The notes: generated by a model from the letters alone, not told the origin. Positions 23,409-32,646 are shown, numbered from the stretch's first letter. The stretch: DNA of 32,837 nt from Dictyobacter arantiisoli (GCF_008326305.1 NZ_BIXY01000085.1:1-32837); one strand, 5' to 3'. Numbers and translations are program-made.

Positions 23409-24280
23409 GAGATATAGCGGCCAATTAATAACTGATATGTCTCTTTTGCCTCAACAGGAATGCGCGTGGGATCGGTCATGATCGCGCCTGCCAGCGCGTG
23501 CTCACAGGCACATGCCTGTTGCAGGCGATCAGTTCCAATCTTCTGCGCAACGCTCGCCAGGATACGCTGAGCATGCGAGACGTTGGCGCTTAAATTCGCC
23601 ACCACCAGATCCACCGAGACAGATTCTTCAGACTCATACCAGCAATCATAATCAGTCGCACAAGCGATGACGGCATAGCACAGCTCAGCTTCACGGGCCA
23701 GTTTCGCCTCGGGCAAGGCTGTCATACCAACCACATCCATGCCCAGTTTCCGATAAATATTTGATTCAGCCTTCGTTGAGAAGAATGGCCCCTCCATGCA
23801 AACATAGGTACCGCCCTCGTGAACTGTGACACCCTCCAGTTCACGTGCTGACTCTAACAAAAGTCCACTCAGCGTGGGACAGAACGGCTCGGCGAAGGCA
23901 CAATGCACTACGACCCCACCTTCAAAGAAGCTATTGACCCGACTCTTTGTACGATCAAAAAGCTGATCGGGGATGACCAGATCACGCGGAGCAATATCTT
24001 CACGCAAACTGCCAACCGCGCTGACAGAGATAACCCATTCCACGCCCAGGCTCTTGAGTGCCCAGATATTGGCGCGTGAAGGCACCTCTGTCGGATTCAG
24101 ACGATGCCCGCGTCCATGGCGCGGTAAAAACGCCATTGGCACGCCAGCCACCTTCCCAAGCGTAATCACATCACTAGGATCACCAAAAGGAGTTGAGATG
24201 CGCACCTCCTCTACCTCAGTCATTCCTTCCATCTGATAGAGACCACTGCCGCCAATCACCCCGATCTTTGCCTGTGTCAT
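23405..24280 (-). CDS. mtnP: S-methyl-5'-thioadenosine phosphorylase
   Basis: Enzyme of 291 residues in the purine-nucleoside-phosphorylase fold. It splits methylthioadenosine with phosphate to adenine and 5-methylthioribose-1-phosphate (methionine salvage). Visible are IGVIGGSGLY at the N-terminus, phosphate-binding PRHGRGHRLNPTEV, SAVGSLRE, the YVCMEGPFFSTKAES loop, and GMTALPEAKLAREAELCYA with ACATDYDCW. These fit MtnP better than inosine phosphorylase. AAGGAGG lies seven bases before ATG. Its 3' end doubles as the SRP RNA -35 element. tyrS lies upstream on the same strand with a gap of about 100 bases. Confidence 0.93.
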   Translation of the reverse strand: MTQAKIGVIGGSGLYQMEGMTEVEEVRISTPFGDPSDVITLGKVAGVPMAFLPRHGRGHRLNPTEVPSRANIWALKSLGVEWVISVSAVGSLREDIAPRDLVIPDQLFDRTKSRVNSFFEGGVVVHCAFAEPFCPTLSGLLLESARELEGVTVHEGGTYVCMEGPFFSTKAESNIYRKLGMDVVGMTALPEAKLAREAELCYAVIACATDYDCWYESEESVSVDLVVANLSANVSHAQRILASVAQKIGTDRLQQACACEHALAGAIMTDPTRIPVEAKETYQLLIGRYIS

Positions 24281-24384
24281 AGGTTATCCTCCTTGAAAAT
24301 CACCAGAGATACTGTGTAGCGTTGCTTATTTGTCCGGCATCGACATAACATCAGTATGTTCCATGCCAGATTTATAGCAGCCTA

Positions 24385-25617
24385 TCAGGCTTTGATACGA
24401 ATATGTTGGCGCTTGCCTACCTTCAAAATCGCCCCGTCGATCACTTCAATGGTTGTATTGGGATCAGTGATGCGCTCCGACTCACCAGATTCTCCTCTGG
24501 CAAAGAGTGAAACCCCTCCCTGCTTAATCAACTCGCGTGCCTTATTATTACTGGCGGCCAGACCCGCACTCACAATCAGCTCAACCACGTTTTGACTTGC
24601 GGCCAGATGATAATCAGGAATGTCGGTCGGCAGCTTGCGCTCGGAGAATTGGCGGATAAAAGCCTCCTGTCCTTCCTGGGCAGCCTCGGCATTATGAAAC
24701 TCAGTGACAATCTCACGGGCCATTCGTAACTTCACATCGCGAGGATTCAGTGTGCCCTCAGCCATCTTGCGGTCAAATTCATCCAGCTCCTCTTCATCTA
24801 TCTCGGTCAACGCCTCAAAATATGTCCGCATCGTCTTATCAGGTAAAGACATCAGCTTGCCGAACATATCCTTTGCGGGAGCAGTCATCGAGATGTAGTT
24901 GTCCAATGACTTCCCCATCTTCTTCTCACCATCCAGACCGACGATTAGATTCATCGTCAAGATCTGCTGTGACGCCTGGCCGAAGATTGGCTGGAGATCG
25001 CGTCCCACCAGGAGATTGAAGGTCTGATCTGTACCACCCAGCTCGACATCCGAACGCAACGCAACCGAGTCATAGCCCTGCAAGAGAGGATACATAAACT
25101 CAGCCAGCGAAATCTCGATGCCGGATTTGTAGCGCTTCGAGAAATCATCGCGCTCTAACATCTGAGCAACCGTTTTATAACCCAACAGCTTGATCGCATC
25201 TCCCAGATCAAACTTATCAAACCATTCGGTCTGGCGATGCACCTCTGTCTGCTCTGAATCGACGATACGGAAAAATTGATCCAGATATGTCTTTGAATTC
25301 TCAGCAACCTGCTCGGCCGACAATGCTTTACGGGCCTCAACACGCCCACTTGGATCGCCCAGACGCGCCGTCCAGTCACCAATCACGACGACCGTTTTAT
25401 GTCCCAATTTCTGGAACTGGCGCAGCTTACGGAATACCACCGCATGGCCTATCGTCAGATCATAGTGCGTCGGGTCCACACCCAACTTCACGCGCAACGG
25501 CTCACCTTTATTACCTTCAAGTAATAAGCGTCGTAAATCTGCTTCCTTCTCAACGAGCGCAACACCTCGTTTGAGAATATGATCGATCTCTTTATTTGTC
25601 GGGGACTGTTTCAACAC
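24385..25617 (-). CDS. tyrS: Tyrosyl-tRNA synthetase
   Basis: Class I synthetase of 410 residues charging tRNA-Tyr. The HIGH-type signature is HYDLTIGH (51-58) and the KMSKS loop appears as KMGKS (233-237), a tolerated variant. LGGTDQTFNLLVGRDLQ (193-209) belongs to the catalytic core. The C-terminal S4 RNA-binding domain covers about 345-410 (AASNNKARELIKQGGVSL). Length and the TIGH form fit the TyrZ/long-type clade. Start is GTG 25617 with GGGAGGAG nine bases upstream. I looked for a T-box leader (GGTGG-ACC) upstream and did not find one. Confidence 0.96.
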   Translation of the reverse strand: MLKQSPTNKEIDHILKRGVALVEKEADLRRLLLEGNKGEPLRVKLGVDPTHYDLTIGHAVVFRKLRQFQKLGHKTVVVIGDWTARLGDPSGRVEARKALSAEQVAENSKTYLDQFFRIVDSEQTEVHRQTEWFDKFDLGDAIKLLGYKTVAQMLERDDFSKRYKSGIEISLAEFMYPLLQGYDSVALRSDVELGGTDQTFNLLVGRDLQPIFGQASQQILTMNLIVGLDGEKKMGKSLDNYISMTAPAKDMFGKLMSLPDKTMRTYFEALTEIDEEELDEFDRKMAEGTLNPRDVKLRMAREIVTEFHNAEAAQEGQEAFIRQFSERKLPTDIPDYHLAASQNVVELIVSAGLAASNNKARELIKQGGVSLFARGESGESERITDPNTTIEVIDGAILKVGKRQHIRIKA

Positions 25618-25956
25618 CTGTCTGCGCTCCTCCCAATGCTATAAATGGAATATCTGATTAGCTGCATTGTAGCAGAAGATAAGAATGAAGTCGAGATGAC
25701 TTACCACACATATCTGACACTCAAGCTTCTTGATAGTCTTTCTATCAAACTTTCTAACAAAATTCTTACACAATGTATATGCTTCTCTAATATTGCGCTT
25801 ACATTCTTCTAACAGATGGTGGGTTATAGTATGAACATCAAGAACAAACAATGATGTGAGCCGCGAGACCAGGAAAAAAGACTCATCCGCGCGACCACAG
25901 AGTAGAGTAAAAATACAAAAAGTTTCAATGAAAAGCGAAAAAGAGGAGGTTCTACC
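25618..25956. other. Divergent intergenic region tyrS / hsp20
   Basis: No supported gene. It must hold the leftward tyrS and rightward hsp20 promoters. TATAGT (25825-25830) is a possible rightward -10 but lacks a good -35. No CIRCE element was seen. Confidence 0.3.
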
Positions 25957-26394
25957 ATGGCTAATATCACCCGTTACAATCCTTTCAGCGAAGTTGTTTC
26001 TCTGCGTGATGCGATGGATCGCCTGTTTGAAGAGAGTATCATCAGTCCCCGGAGCAGCAGTGTGAGCGGTCGTGGCATGGCTGCTAACCTCTATGAGACC
26101 AGGGATGGCTACACCTTACAGTTGCCGATGCCTGGTATCAATGTTGAGGATGTAGAGATTACTGTGCAGCAAGATACTGTTCAGTTGAAATGGGAGACGA
26201 AAGTACAATTTCCAGAAGGCGCTCAAGTCCACTGGAACGGCTTCCAGGCAGGACGCTATCAGCAATCCTTCACTGTCCCAGCACCGATTAACGCTGAGGG
26301 GGTTGAAGCCCAGTATGAAAATGGCATTCTGACCTTGCAATTGCCCAAAGCCGAGCACGCGAAAGCACGCACTATCAAAATCAATGCCCGCTAA
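25957..26394 (+). CDS. Small heat-shock protein Hsp20
   Basis: ATP-independent chaperone of 145 residues that binds unfolding proteins as large oligomers. N-terminal NPFSEVVSLRDAMDRLFEES, alpha-crystallin domain from about 45 to 138 (YETRDGYTLQLPMPG, VEDVEITVQ, FQAGRYQQSFTVPAPIN) and the conserved AQYENGILTLQLPKAE end. It lacks a clear C-terminal IxI tail (ends RTIKINAR), as in several members. AGAGGAGG precedes ATG. Own terminator at 26412-26452. Confidence 0.95.
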   Translation: MANITRYNPFSEVVSLRDAMDRLFEESIISPRSSSVSGRGMAANLYETRDGYTLQLPMPGINVEDVEITVQQDTVQLKWETKVQFPEGAQVHWNGFQAGRYQQSFTVPAPINAEGVEAQYENGILTLQLPKAEHAKARTIKINAR

Positions 26395-26411
26395 GCAACA
26401 AAGATTATCCT

Positions 26412-26452
26412 ACACAGGCCAGCAAGGAAGTTCCTGCTGGCCTGTGTACTTT
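26412..26452 (+). terminator. Terminator after hsp20
   Basis: ACACAGGCCAGCA (26412-26424) pairs with TGCTGGCCTGTGT (26435-26447), then ACTTTT. A strong stem with a short T run. Confidence 0.75.
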
Positions 26453-26620
26453 TGTCTATCTCTGTGTACCTTCCACTATCAGGAAAGGAAGAAATCATTC
26501 AAAACACAATAGCTTTACAGAGCAATGCACGCATGACCAACTATTGAATTTCCCTCTGCTGAGTTGGCAATAGCAGTCGATGGAAAAGAAAAGGAATGAC
26601 AAAGCAGAACAGGGCTGCTG

Positions 26621-26654
26621 TTGACTTGCAATGCTAGTATGCACGTAGTATACT
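26621..26654 (+). promoter_or_regulatory. Candidate infC promoter and leader hairpin
   Basis: TTGACT (26621-26626) followed by TAGTAT (26646-26651, 19-base spacer) or TATACT (26649-26654). The leader of about 130 bases contains an 8-bp stem TTTTGTGC (26679-26686) / GCACAAAA (26700-26707). The spacing is not ideal, so the exact -10 is unsure. Confidence 0.4.
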
Positions 26655-26785
26655 GAAACAGTCCGCAAGTGGCAGTTATTTTGTGCTGGCAAAAAATAGG
26701 CACAAAAGAACACACCTGGGTAGACTCAACGTTTCAACGCTGAAAGTGTGAATAGAATTATTACTAAGAAGAGGAGAATAGCCCT

Positions 26786-27499
26786 ATTAACAAGGATTTT
26801 CGGGGGAACGACCGTTCACGAGAGACACGTGTTAACGAGCGCATTCGAGCACGTGAAATACGCTTAATTGATGAGGATGGCGAGATGATGGGAGTGATGT
26901 CTCCCATGCGAGCATTAGAAATTGCTCGCGACAGGAATGTTGACCTGGTAGAGGTGTCCCCAAACGCTATGCCGCCAGTCTGTAAGCTGATGGACTACGG
27001 TCGCTTCAAATATGAACAGGCGAAAAAAGAAAACGAAGCCCGCAAAAACCAGAAGACCATCACTCTCAAAGAAATTCGCATGCGCCCACGTACTGACGAT
27101 CATGACATAAATGTCAAAACGCGTAAAATTCAGGAATTCCTGGCAGACGGAGATAAGGTCCGTGTCAGTGTACAATTCCGTGGACCTGATATGCGTCACC
27201 CGGACATTGGTCGAAAGTTACTCGATGGAATTGCAGAAGAGTTGAAAGGTATCGCGACTATCGAGCGCACTCCGATGATGGAAGGCCGCATGATGTCGAT
27301 GATAGTCTCCCGCGCTCCAGGCTGGGAACCACCAAAGAAACAAACACCCCTCCCTACGGGCAAGGAAAAAGCTACGCAAGCAGCGAACGCTGCTCCAAAT
27401 AATGAGAGCAACGAGAATGCGCCTGCAGCAGCCAGTACCCCACAAGCACCCGTAGCTACCACCGAGGAGTCACAGGTAACTGAGCCACAGGAACAGTAA
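26786..27499 (+). CDS. infC: Translation initiation factor IF-3, AUU start
   Basis: Initiation factor of 237 residues that binds the 30S subunit and checks the start codon. The N-domain has RVNERIRAREIRLIDEDGE, then VDLVEVSPNAMPPVCKLMDYG, the linker helix rich in Lys/Glu and the C-domain with KEIRMRPRTDDHD, KVRVSVQFRGPDMRH. The only start codon that keeps RVNERIRA is ATT 26786, with GAGGAG nine bases upstream (26771-26776). An in-frame stop lies at 26765-26767 and no ATG, GTG or TTG occurs before 26885, which would delete 33 residues. AUU starts are known in infC of other bacteria, where IF-3 represses its own translation. After about 180 residues there is an extra Ala/Pro/Gln/Thr tail of about 55 residues. 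No rpmI or rplT follows. Confidence 0.95.
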   Translation: MNKDFRGNDRSRETRVNERIRAREIRLIDEDGEMMGVMSPMRALEIARDRNVDLVEVSPNAMPPVCKLMDYGRFKYEQAKKENEARKNQKTITLKEIRMRPRTDDHDINVKTRKIQEFLADGDKVRVSVQFRGPDMRHPDIGRKLLDGIAEELKGIATIERTPMMEGRMMSMIVSRAPGWEPPKKQTPLPTGKEKATQAANAAPNNESNENAPAAASTPQAPVATTEESQVTEPQEQ

Positions 27500-27577
27500 G
27501 TTATTCGCCTCGTTATGTAGAGCTTTCCTGGGATGTGGTCCACAGGTTGGCCTACATCCAAACAAGAAACCAGCAAA

Positions 27578-27625
27578 AAAGAGGGGTGCTAGTTCATTCA
27601 AATGAACTATCCCCTTCTTTTTTTA
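27578..27625 (+). terminator. Terminator after infC
   Basis: AGTTCAT (27591-27597) pairs with ATGAACT (27602-27608) within a longer stem including GGGG/CCCC, followed by CTTCTTTTTTT. Confidence 0.75.
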
Positions 27626-27971
27626 TAGTCACACCATTTTATAGTGGCCCTTTGTATCTCTGGCAACGCATTTCGCTTGTACCTCTCTCACCTCATGAAG
27701 AGATATACTGTACAGGAAAGAAAAAAACGTTTGCTGGCCCGAACAACCATCCTATAACCATCCAAGAAGCGCAATGAATCGTGTCGTAGTGACGTTTTTG
27801 ACTATAATAGTGATACGCTGATTGCAATTTTTTATCGTAAATATACATTATGTTAGCGTTATTTGACTTTTCAGAACACGGTCACTAAGATAAGGCTATG
27901 TAGACAGGTCAATAACGAAGAAGAGATCAGAAAATAAGCGCACTCAAAATAAACAGTGCCTGAGGAGGCCA
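27626..27971 (+). other. Intergenic region upstream of the S41 protease
   Basis: No supported gene; in particular no ribosomal protein L35 or L20 frame is seen. A consensus -10 TATAAT (27803-27808) could start the protease transcript, with a leader of about 160 bases; the -35 is weak. Confidence 0.35.
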
Positions 27972-27974
27972 TTG

Positions 27975-29414
27975 GTGAGCAAATACGATGATCCTAGCTG
28001 GTATGAACAGCAACTCCCGCATGAGCAAACGCCATCACAACAACCACAGAACGCAGATGATTTCGAACACTATGCATTCCTTCCATCTCAAGACGCTAAC
28101 TATCCCCAACATCAGACATATATGCCACTTCCAGCAAGTGAGGAACCCAACCGTTTGCAACGGGCAGTCGGACGTACCGTGGCGCTAGCAGCACTGATTG
28201 TAATTGCTTTCTGTGGCGGTTGGTTCGGGCATGATTATATCAATAATCATTTTTTTGACCCCAATAATCAATCTCAATCCTATCAACACCTCTTTGACCA
28301 GGCCTGGCAGAAAATTGATCAGAATTATGTCAATCGTCAGGATATTAATTATCAGAAGATGGCATATGCAGCCATCAATTCTATGGTTACGACCCTGGGA
28401 GACACCGGACACACACGCTTTATGGATGCCAAAACTGCCAGCGAAGAAAGCCAGCAACTGAGCGGTAAATTCTCTGGCATCGGCATCTATCTCCATCAGG
28501 ATATCAAGACAAAAAATTTGATTGTTACAGCTCCCATTCCTGGCTCACCTGCCGAAAAAGCTGGCATCAAATCTAAGGATGAAATTATCGCTGTCGATGG
28601 TAAGAGCACAAGTGGAAAAGATGTGACGGGTGTCAGCACTATGATCCAGGGAAAAGATGGAACCAGCGTCAAGCTAACCATCCAGCGCCCGGGAGAAAGT
28701 CAGCCACATATCTTCAATGTCATGCGTTCAGAGATCCAGGTTCCCAATGTCCTCATGCACTACATTCCAGAGAAACACACCGTTCATATCCAGATTGTCC
28801 AGTTTGCGGATGGCGTCTCTAATCAGGTCAAGGATGACATCATGAAAGCCAAAAGTGAAGGGGCCACTAAAATCATCCTGGACCTGCGCGACAATCCCGG
28901 AGGTTTCTTAAACGAAGCAGTCAATACCACCAGCCTCTTCGTTAAAAGTGGACATGTGCTAATCCAGCAGGATAGCACGGGGAAACGGACCCCAGTTGAT
29001 GTCACAGGAAATACCATTGATACAACCTCACAGATGGTTGTGCTTGTCAATGGCAACTCTGCCAGTGCCGCTGAAATCGTCTCTGGTTCGCTCAAAGAAA
29101 ATGGTCGTGCCACTGTAATTGGTGAAAAAACCTTTGGTACAGGCACCGTTCTGCAACCATTCAATCTGGCCGACGGCTCACAACTCCTGATCGGCACACA
29201 GGAATGGCTCACCCCGAGTGGACATTTTATTCGCAATAGCAATGGACAACAGAATGGCGGTATTCGCCCAAACATAGAGGTTAAGATGGGCACAAATGAT
29301 GCCATTGTTACTCCGAACGATGAAAATCAACAGCAACTCACCACCCAACAGATTTTACAAAGCAAAGATCCTCAACTCATCAAAGCGCTTGAATTTTTAC
29401 AGGGTAAAAAATAA
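27975..29414 (+). CDS. S41 carboxyl-terminal processing protease-like protein
   Basis: Membrane-anchored, extracytoplasmic protein of 479 residues of the CtpA/Prc family. A polar, Gln/Pro-rich cytosolic N-terminus (1-62) precedes one TM (about 65-86). A helical N-domain, a PDZ domain (about 165-250, GIGIYLHQD, GSPAEKAGIKSKDEIIAVDG) and the S41 core follow. Nucleophile Ser364 lies in NSASAAEIVSGS. The Lys expected in the FGKG loop is Thr389 here (GEKTFGTGTV), though Lys385 lies nearby. It ends with GTQEWLTPSGHFI and a Gln-rich tail. GTG 27975 is preferred over TTG 27972 because TGAGGAGG then sits six bases upstream. It may trim envelope proteins, or may be catalytically altered. Confidence 0.9.
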   Translation: MSKYDDPSWYEQQLPHEQTPSQQPQNADDFEHYAFLPSQDANYPQHQTYMPLPASEEPNRLQRAVGRTVALAALIVIAFCGGWFGHDYINNHFFDPNNQSQSYQHLFDQAWQKIDQNYVNRQDINYQKMAYAAINSMVTTLGDTGHTRFMDAKTASEESQQLSGKFSGIGIYLHQDIKTKNLIVTAPIPGSPAEKAGIKSKDEIIAVDGKSTSGKDVTGVSTMIQGKDGTSVKLTIQRPGESQPHIFNVMRSEIQVPNVLMHYIPEKHTVHIQIVQFADGVSNQVKDDIMKAKSEGATKIILDLRDNPGGFLNEAVNTTSLFVKSGHVLIQQDSTGKRTPVDVTGNTIDTTSQMVVLVNGNSASAAEIVSGSLKENGRATVIGEKTFGTGTVLQPFNLADGSQLLIGTQEWLTPSGHFIRNSNGQQNGGIRPNIEVKMGTNDAIVTPNDENQQQLTTQQILQSKDPQLIKALEFLQGKK

Positions 29415-29470
29415 AAGACAAAAAGAGAGATCCCTCCTCGATTGTGGAGAGATCTCTCTTTTTGTCTTTT
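29413..29470. terminator. Bidirectional terminator
   Basis: A 20-bp perfect stem (29413-29432 with 29451-29470) with an inner CTCC/GGAG. A-rich on the left arm and T-rich on the right, so it acts on both strands, serving the S41 gene and the glmU-corC-like operon. Confidence 0.9.
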
Positions 29471-29488
29471 AAAGTCTCTATCAGAAGA

Positions 29489-30940
29489 TCAGGCTTCCTT
29501 AAATTCGTAGGAAGAGGGGGAAGCTTGTGGTGACTCATCATTGTGAACGGAAGACGCTTCGGGCAACGATAACTGCGCATTGGGAGGCGGCAACAACATG
29601 ACATCCTGGTTATCTTTCACATCTCGCTCAACACGTATCTTTAAAATACGTCTTCCCCGTGTCGCCAGCACGACAAAAGTTAAATTATCAAACGTGATGC
29701 GATCACCGACCCCGGGAATTTTATCCAGTTGCGCATAGACAAAGCCGCCCAGCGTCTCGTAATCGGCATCAGCCATTTGTGTATCCATCAACGCATTGAA
29801 ATCGTAGATGCTCATCTTGGCATTGATAATATATTCATTATCGTTAATACGTTCCGAGAGGACCTCCTCGTGGTCATATTCGTCCTGTATATCGCCCACA
29901 ATCTCTTCCATCAAGTCTTCAATGGTAACCAGACCCGCTACCGAGCCATACTCATCAATCACCATTGCCATATGGGTATGACTCAGACGTAGTTCGCGTA
30001 AGAGATCATCCAATTTCTTTGTTTCAGGCACACAATATGCATCACGCACCAATCCACCGATGGAGAGCGTGCCGTGATTTTCACGCAAATGCCGAATCAT
30101 ATCCTTGGTATAAAGGATACCTTTGATATCGTCAACACCTATCGCTGCATCATAGACTGGAATGCGGGAAAAACCTCCCTGCATTGCCATATCAACAGCC
30201 TCATTGACCGCCATCGAACTGGGCAATGTTACCATATCAATACGTGGTACCATTACCTCGCGCACCGTTGTATCCGCGAACTCAAAGATACTACGAATCA
30301 TCTCGGTCTTCTCTTCTTCCAGTACCCCTTCTTCTTCGCTCACCGTTACGAGCAGACGCAGTTCATCTTCTGTAATAAAAGGACCCCGATGGCGCATCTC
30401 GCCACTGAGCAGGCGAACCAATCCCGAAGTAATCGTGTTGAGAAGCCAGACCACTGGCCGTATTGCCCACGCCGTTGCGCGTACAGGCTCGATAAAAAAG
30501 CGTGCCCAGCGCAACGGATTTTGCACTGCGGCTGTTTTAGGTGAGATCTCACAAAAAACCAGCACAATCAGTGAGGTAGCAATAGAAGAGATAAGTTCAC
30601 CAAAAGAGGCTGAAAAAAAGCGTAATGCCAGAACGGTTGCCATACTGGATGCCACGACTACGGCAACACTATTGACAACGAGAATGGTGGCAAGAAAAAC
30701 ATTGGGCTCCGCCAACAGACGCTCAATTTTGAGCACCTGTGTGTCACCTTCTTCGGCCATATTCTTAAGCTTAATACGATTGACCGATGTAAAGGCTGTT
30801 TCTGCTGCGGAAGCCAGTGCACACAGGATTAGCGCAATGATAAATACACTAAGCTGTAGCCAGGCTTGCGCATCCAGATGTGTAAAATGAAAATTAACCG
30901 TGGCGGCTAAGCTCGATAAGCCAGGGCCGTCCCCGTCCAT
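29489..30940 (-). CDS. CorC/HlyC-family (CNNM-CBS) membrane protein
   Basis: Membrane protein of 483 residues linked in the family to Mg2+ or Co2+ efflux and tolerance. A DUF21/CNNM domain with about four helices (about 29-180; signature SAAETAFTSVNRIKL) is followed by two CBS repeats (about 225-345, VMVPRIDMVTLP, HMAMVIDEYGSVAGLVT) and a CorC_HlyC transport-associated domain (about 365-445, ETLGGFVYAQLDKIPGVGD). A polar Pro/Ser tail ends it. Near-full family features and length. ATG with AGGAGC five bases upstream; eight bases separate it from the glmU stop, so they are one operon. Confidence 0.93.
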   Translation of the reverse strand: MDGDGPGLSSLAATVNFHFTHLDAQAWLQLSVFIIALILCALASAAETAFTSVNRIKLKNMAEEGDTQVLKIERLLAEPNVFLATILVVNSVAVVVASSMATVLALRFFSASFGELISSIATSLIVLVFCEISPKTAAVQNPLRWARFFIEPVRATAWAIRPVVWLLNTITSGLVRLLSGEMRHRGPFITEDELRLLVTVSEEEGVLEEEKTEMIRSIFEFADTTVREVMVPRIDMVTLPSSMAVNEAVDMAMQGGFSRIPVYDAAIGVDDIKGILYTKDMIRHLRENHGTLSIGGLVRDAYCVPETKKLDDLLRELRLSHTHMAMVIDEYGSVAGLVTIEDLMEEIVGDIQDEYDHEEVLSERINDNEYIINAKMSIYDFNALMDTQMADADYETLGGFVYAQLDKIPGVGDRITFDNLTFVVLATRGRRILKIRVERDVKDNQDVMLLPPPNAQLSLPEASSVHNDESPQASPSSYEFKEA

Positions 30941-30948
30941 GTAAGCTC

Positions 30949-32394
30949 CTATTCCTGTTTCCCTAGCTCTGGCGCGACAGCATCCTCATCAGTAGCTGTC
31001 GGTAGCGTCCGTGCGACACGCGCAGGCACACCATACGCCAATGTATGAGCAGGGATATCTTTATTGACTAATGAACTTGCTCCGGTCATAGCATGATCGC
31101 CAATTGTTACGGGTGGAATAAGTACACTATCGCAGCCGATAAAGGCTCCGGAGCCAATTGTCGTGCGATACTTTTGTTTGGTAAGACCATTATAATTGGA
31201 GGTAATTGTGCCCGCACCAATGTTAACGTGATCACCTACCGTCGCATCCCCTAAATAGCTGAAATGATGCACATCGGAGCCCTCGCCAACATACGAGTTC
31301 TTGATTTCTCCAAAATTCCCCATCCGTACACCACGTGCCAGATGTGCACCCGGCCGACAATGACTGAAGGGGCCCATACTGACCTCATCTTCTAATACTG
31401 TCTCTTCCAGGGCTGAATTTCTGATAACGCAGCGATCACCAATCGTGGATTGATCAATCGTGGTACCAGGTCCAATACGACACCAGGAACCAATCGTCGT
31501 TTTACCTGTGATGATCGTATTTGGTAAAAGCACAGTATCAGAAGCGATCTGCACGTCACTATCGATATAGGTAGTCGCGGGATCAATGATCGTCACCCCG
31601 GCATACATATGCTGCTCCAGAATACGCCGACGCATAATCTGCTCAGCCTCAGCCAGTTGCACACGATTATTAACACCCAGCGATTCATCGAACGAGCCCT
31701 GCACCGTGGCGATAGCACGCTCTTGCGCACCGGCAACGGCGATTAAGTCTGTGAGATAATATTCACCGGCAGCGTTGCGTGGCAATGCCGTAAGTGACTT
31801 CCACAGCCAGGCGCGATCAAAGCAATAGACACCAGAATTTACTTCGGTAATGCTCAACTGCTCCGGCGTCGCCCGCTTGACCTCAACGATCTCACGTACC
31901 TGTCCATGTGAATCCCGCACAACGCGGCCATAATCTGAAGAGGTATCGGCCGTGGCGGTCAAAAACGTGATCGTTGCCTGACGCGCACTATGCTCAGCTA
32001 ACACCTGTGCCAGGATCTCGCTCCGTACCAATGGAGTATCACCATAACAGACCAGCACCGTTTCAGGCAAAGGGTCCAACGCGTCAACAGCATCTTGGGC
32101 CGCCAGTACTGCATGTCCGGTTCCCAACTGTTCTTCCTGCCGCGCATAGAGACAACGGTCGCCGAACGCTTCCAACACCTGCTCAGCCTTATGTCCGAGT
32201 ACCACAATGGGACGGCTTGCTGTTAGGCTAGCACGCAAAGAAGCGAAGGCAGCGGTAGATGGAATAGTCTCAACAGACTTCAAGACGTGTGCCAGCAACG
32301 GCTGACCGGCCAGTGGATGGAGGAGTTTTGACAACGTTGAACGCATCCGCGTACCCTTACCAGCGGCAAGAACGACGGTCGCATATGTATTCAT
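30949..32394 (-). CDS. glmU: Bifunctional UDP-GlcNAc pyrophosphorylase / GlcN-1-P acetyltransferase
   Basis: Enzyme of 481 residues that acetylates glucosamine-1-phosphate and joins the product to UTP to give UDP-GlcNAc for peptidoglycan. The N-terminal nucleotidyltransferase has LAAGKGTRMR (9-18), LLHPLAGQPLL, GTGHAVLAAQDA and CYGDTPL. The C-terminal left-handed beta helix has repeated hexapeptides, HHFSYLGDATVG and NIGAGTITSNYNGLTKQKY, the usual acetyl-CoA site. ATG 32394 fits the family start; a TTG 21 codons earlier opens the frame but adds residues absent in relatives. The ribosome site is weak. Operon with the CorC-like gene. Confidence 0.95.
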   Translation of the reverse strand: MNTYATVVLAAGKGTRMRSTLSKLLHPLAGQPLLAHVLKSVETIPSTAAFASLRASLTASRPIVVLGHKAEQVLEAFGDRCLYARQEEQLGTGHAVLAAQDAVDALDPLPETVLVCYGDTPLVRSEILAQVLAEHSARQATITFLTATADTSSDYGRVVRDSHGQVREIVEVKRATPEQLSITEVNSGVYCFDRAWLWKSLTALPRNAAGEYYLTDLIAVAGAQERAIATVQGSFDESLGVNNRVQLAEAEQIMRRRILEQHMYAGVTIIDPATTYIDSDVQIASDTVLLPNTIITGKTTIGSWCRIGPGTTIDQSTIGDRCVIRNSALEETVLEDEVSMGPFSHCRPGAHLARGVRMGNFGEIKNSYVGEGSDVHHFSYLGDATVGDHVNIGAGTITSNYNGLTKQKYRTTIGSGAFIGCDSVLIPPVTIGDHAMTGASSLVNKDIPAHTLAYGVPARVARTLPTATDEDAVAPELGKQE

Positions 32395-32646
32395 AGTTTG
32401 TACTGCAAACCCTTTATTTCTTTTAAATTGATGTCTAGAGGCTGTACCCGATAGCAAATGCTATACTGTCTATCAAGATCAAACAAGGAACATACCTCAG
32501 GGCGTTCGTTTGTCTCGCCCACATCAAAAAGCGGAAAAAGCTTTATTCACTGTTTCATTCAAAAGCTTATTTCTCTACTTATACACATACATAATACACG
32601 GAAAAGTATCTTACTGTCAACGTATCAACACACATGAGGGTGCGCG
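32395..32646. other. Intergenic region upstream of glmU
   Basis: About 250 bases with no supported gene. The leftward glmU promoter should be here; TTGATA with TATCGG at 17 bases (near 32441-32485 on the - strand) is a weak candidate. A + strand frame from 32510 is Gly-rich and lies over the better - strand frame at 32647, so it is not called. Confidence 0.3.

Noticed and set aside
25639-25851. 70-codon - strand frame upstream of tyrS; also checked for a T-box leader
   Set aside because: No ribosome site; T-box bases not found.
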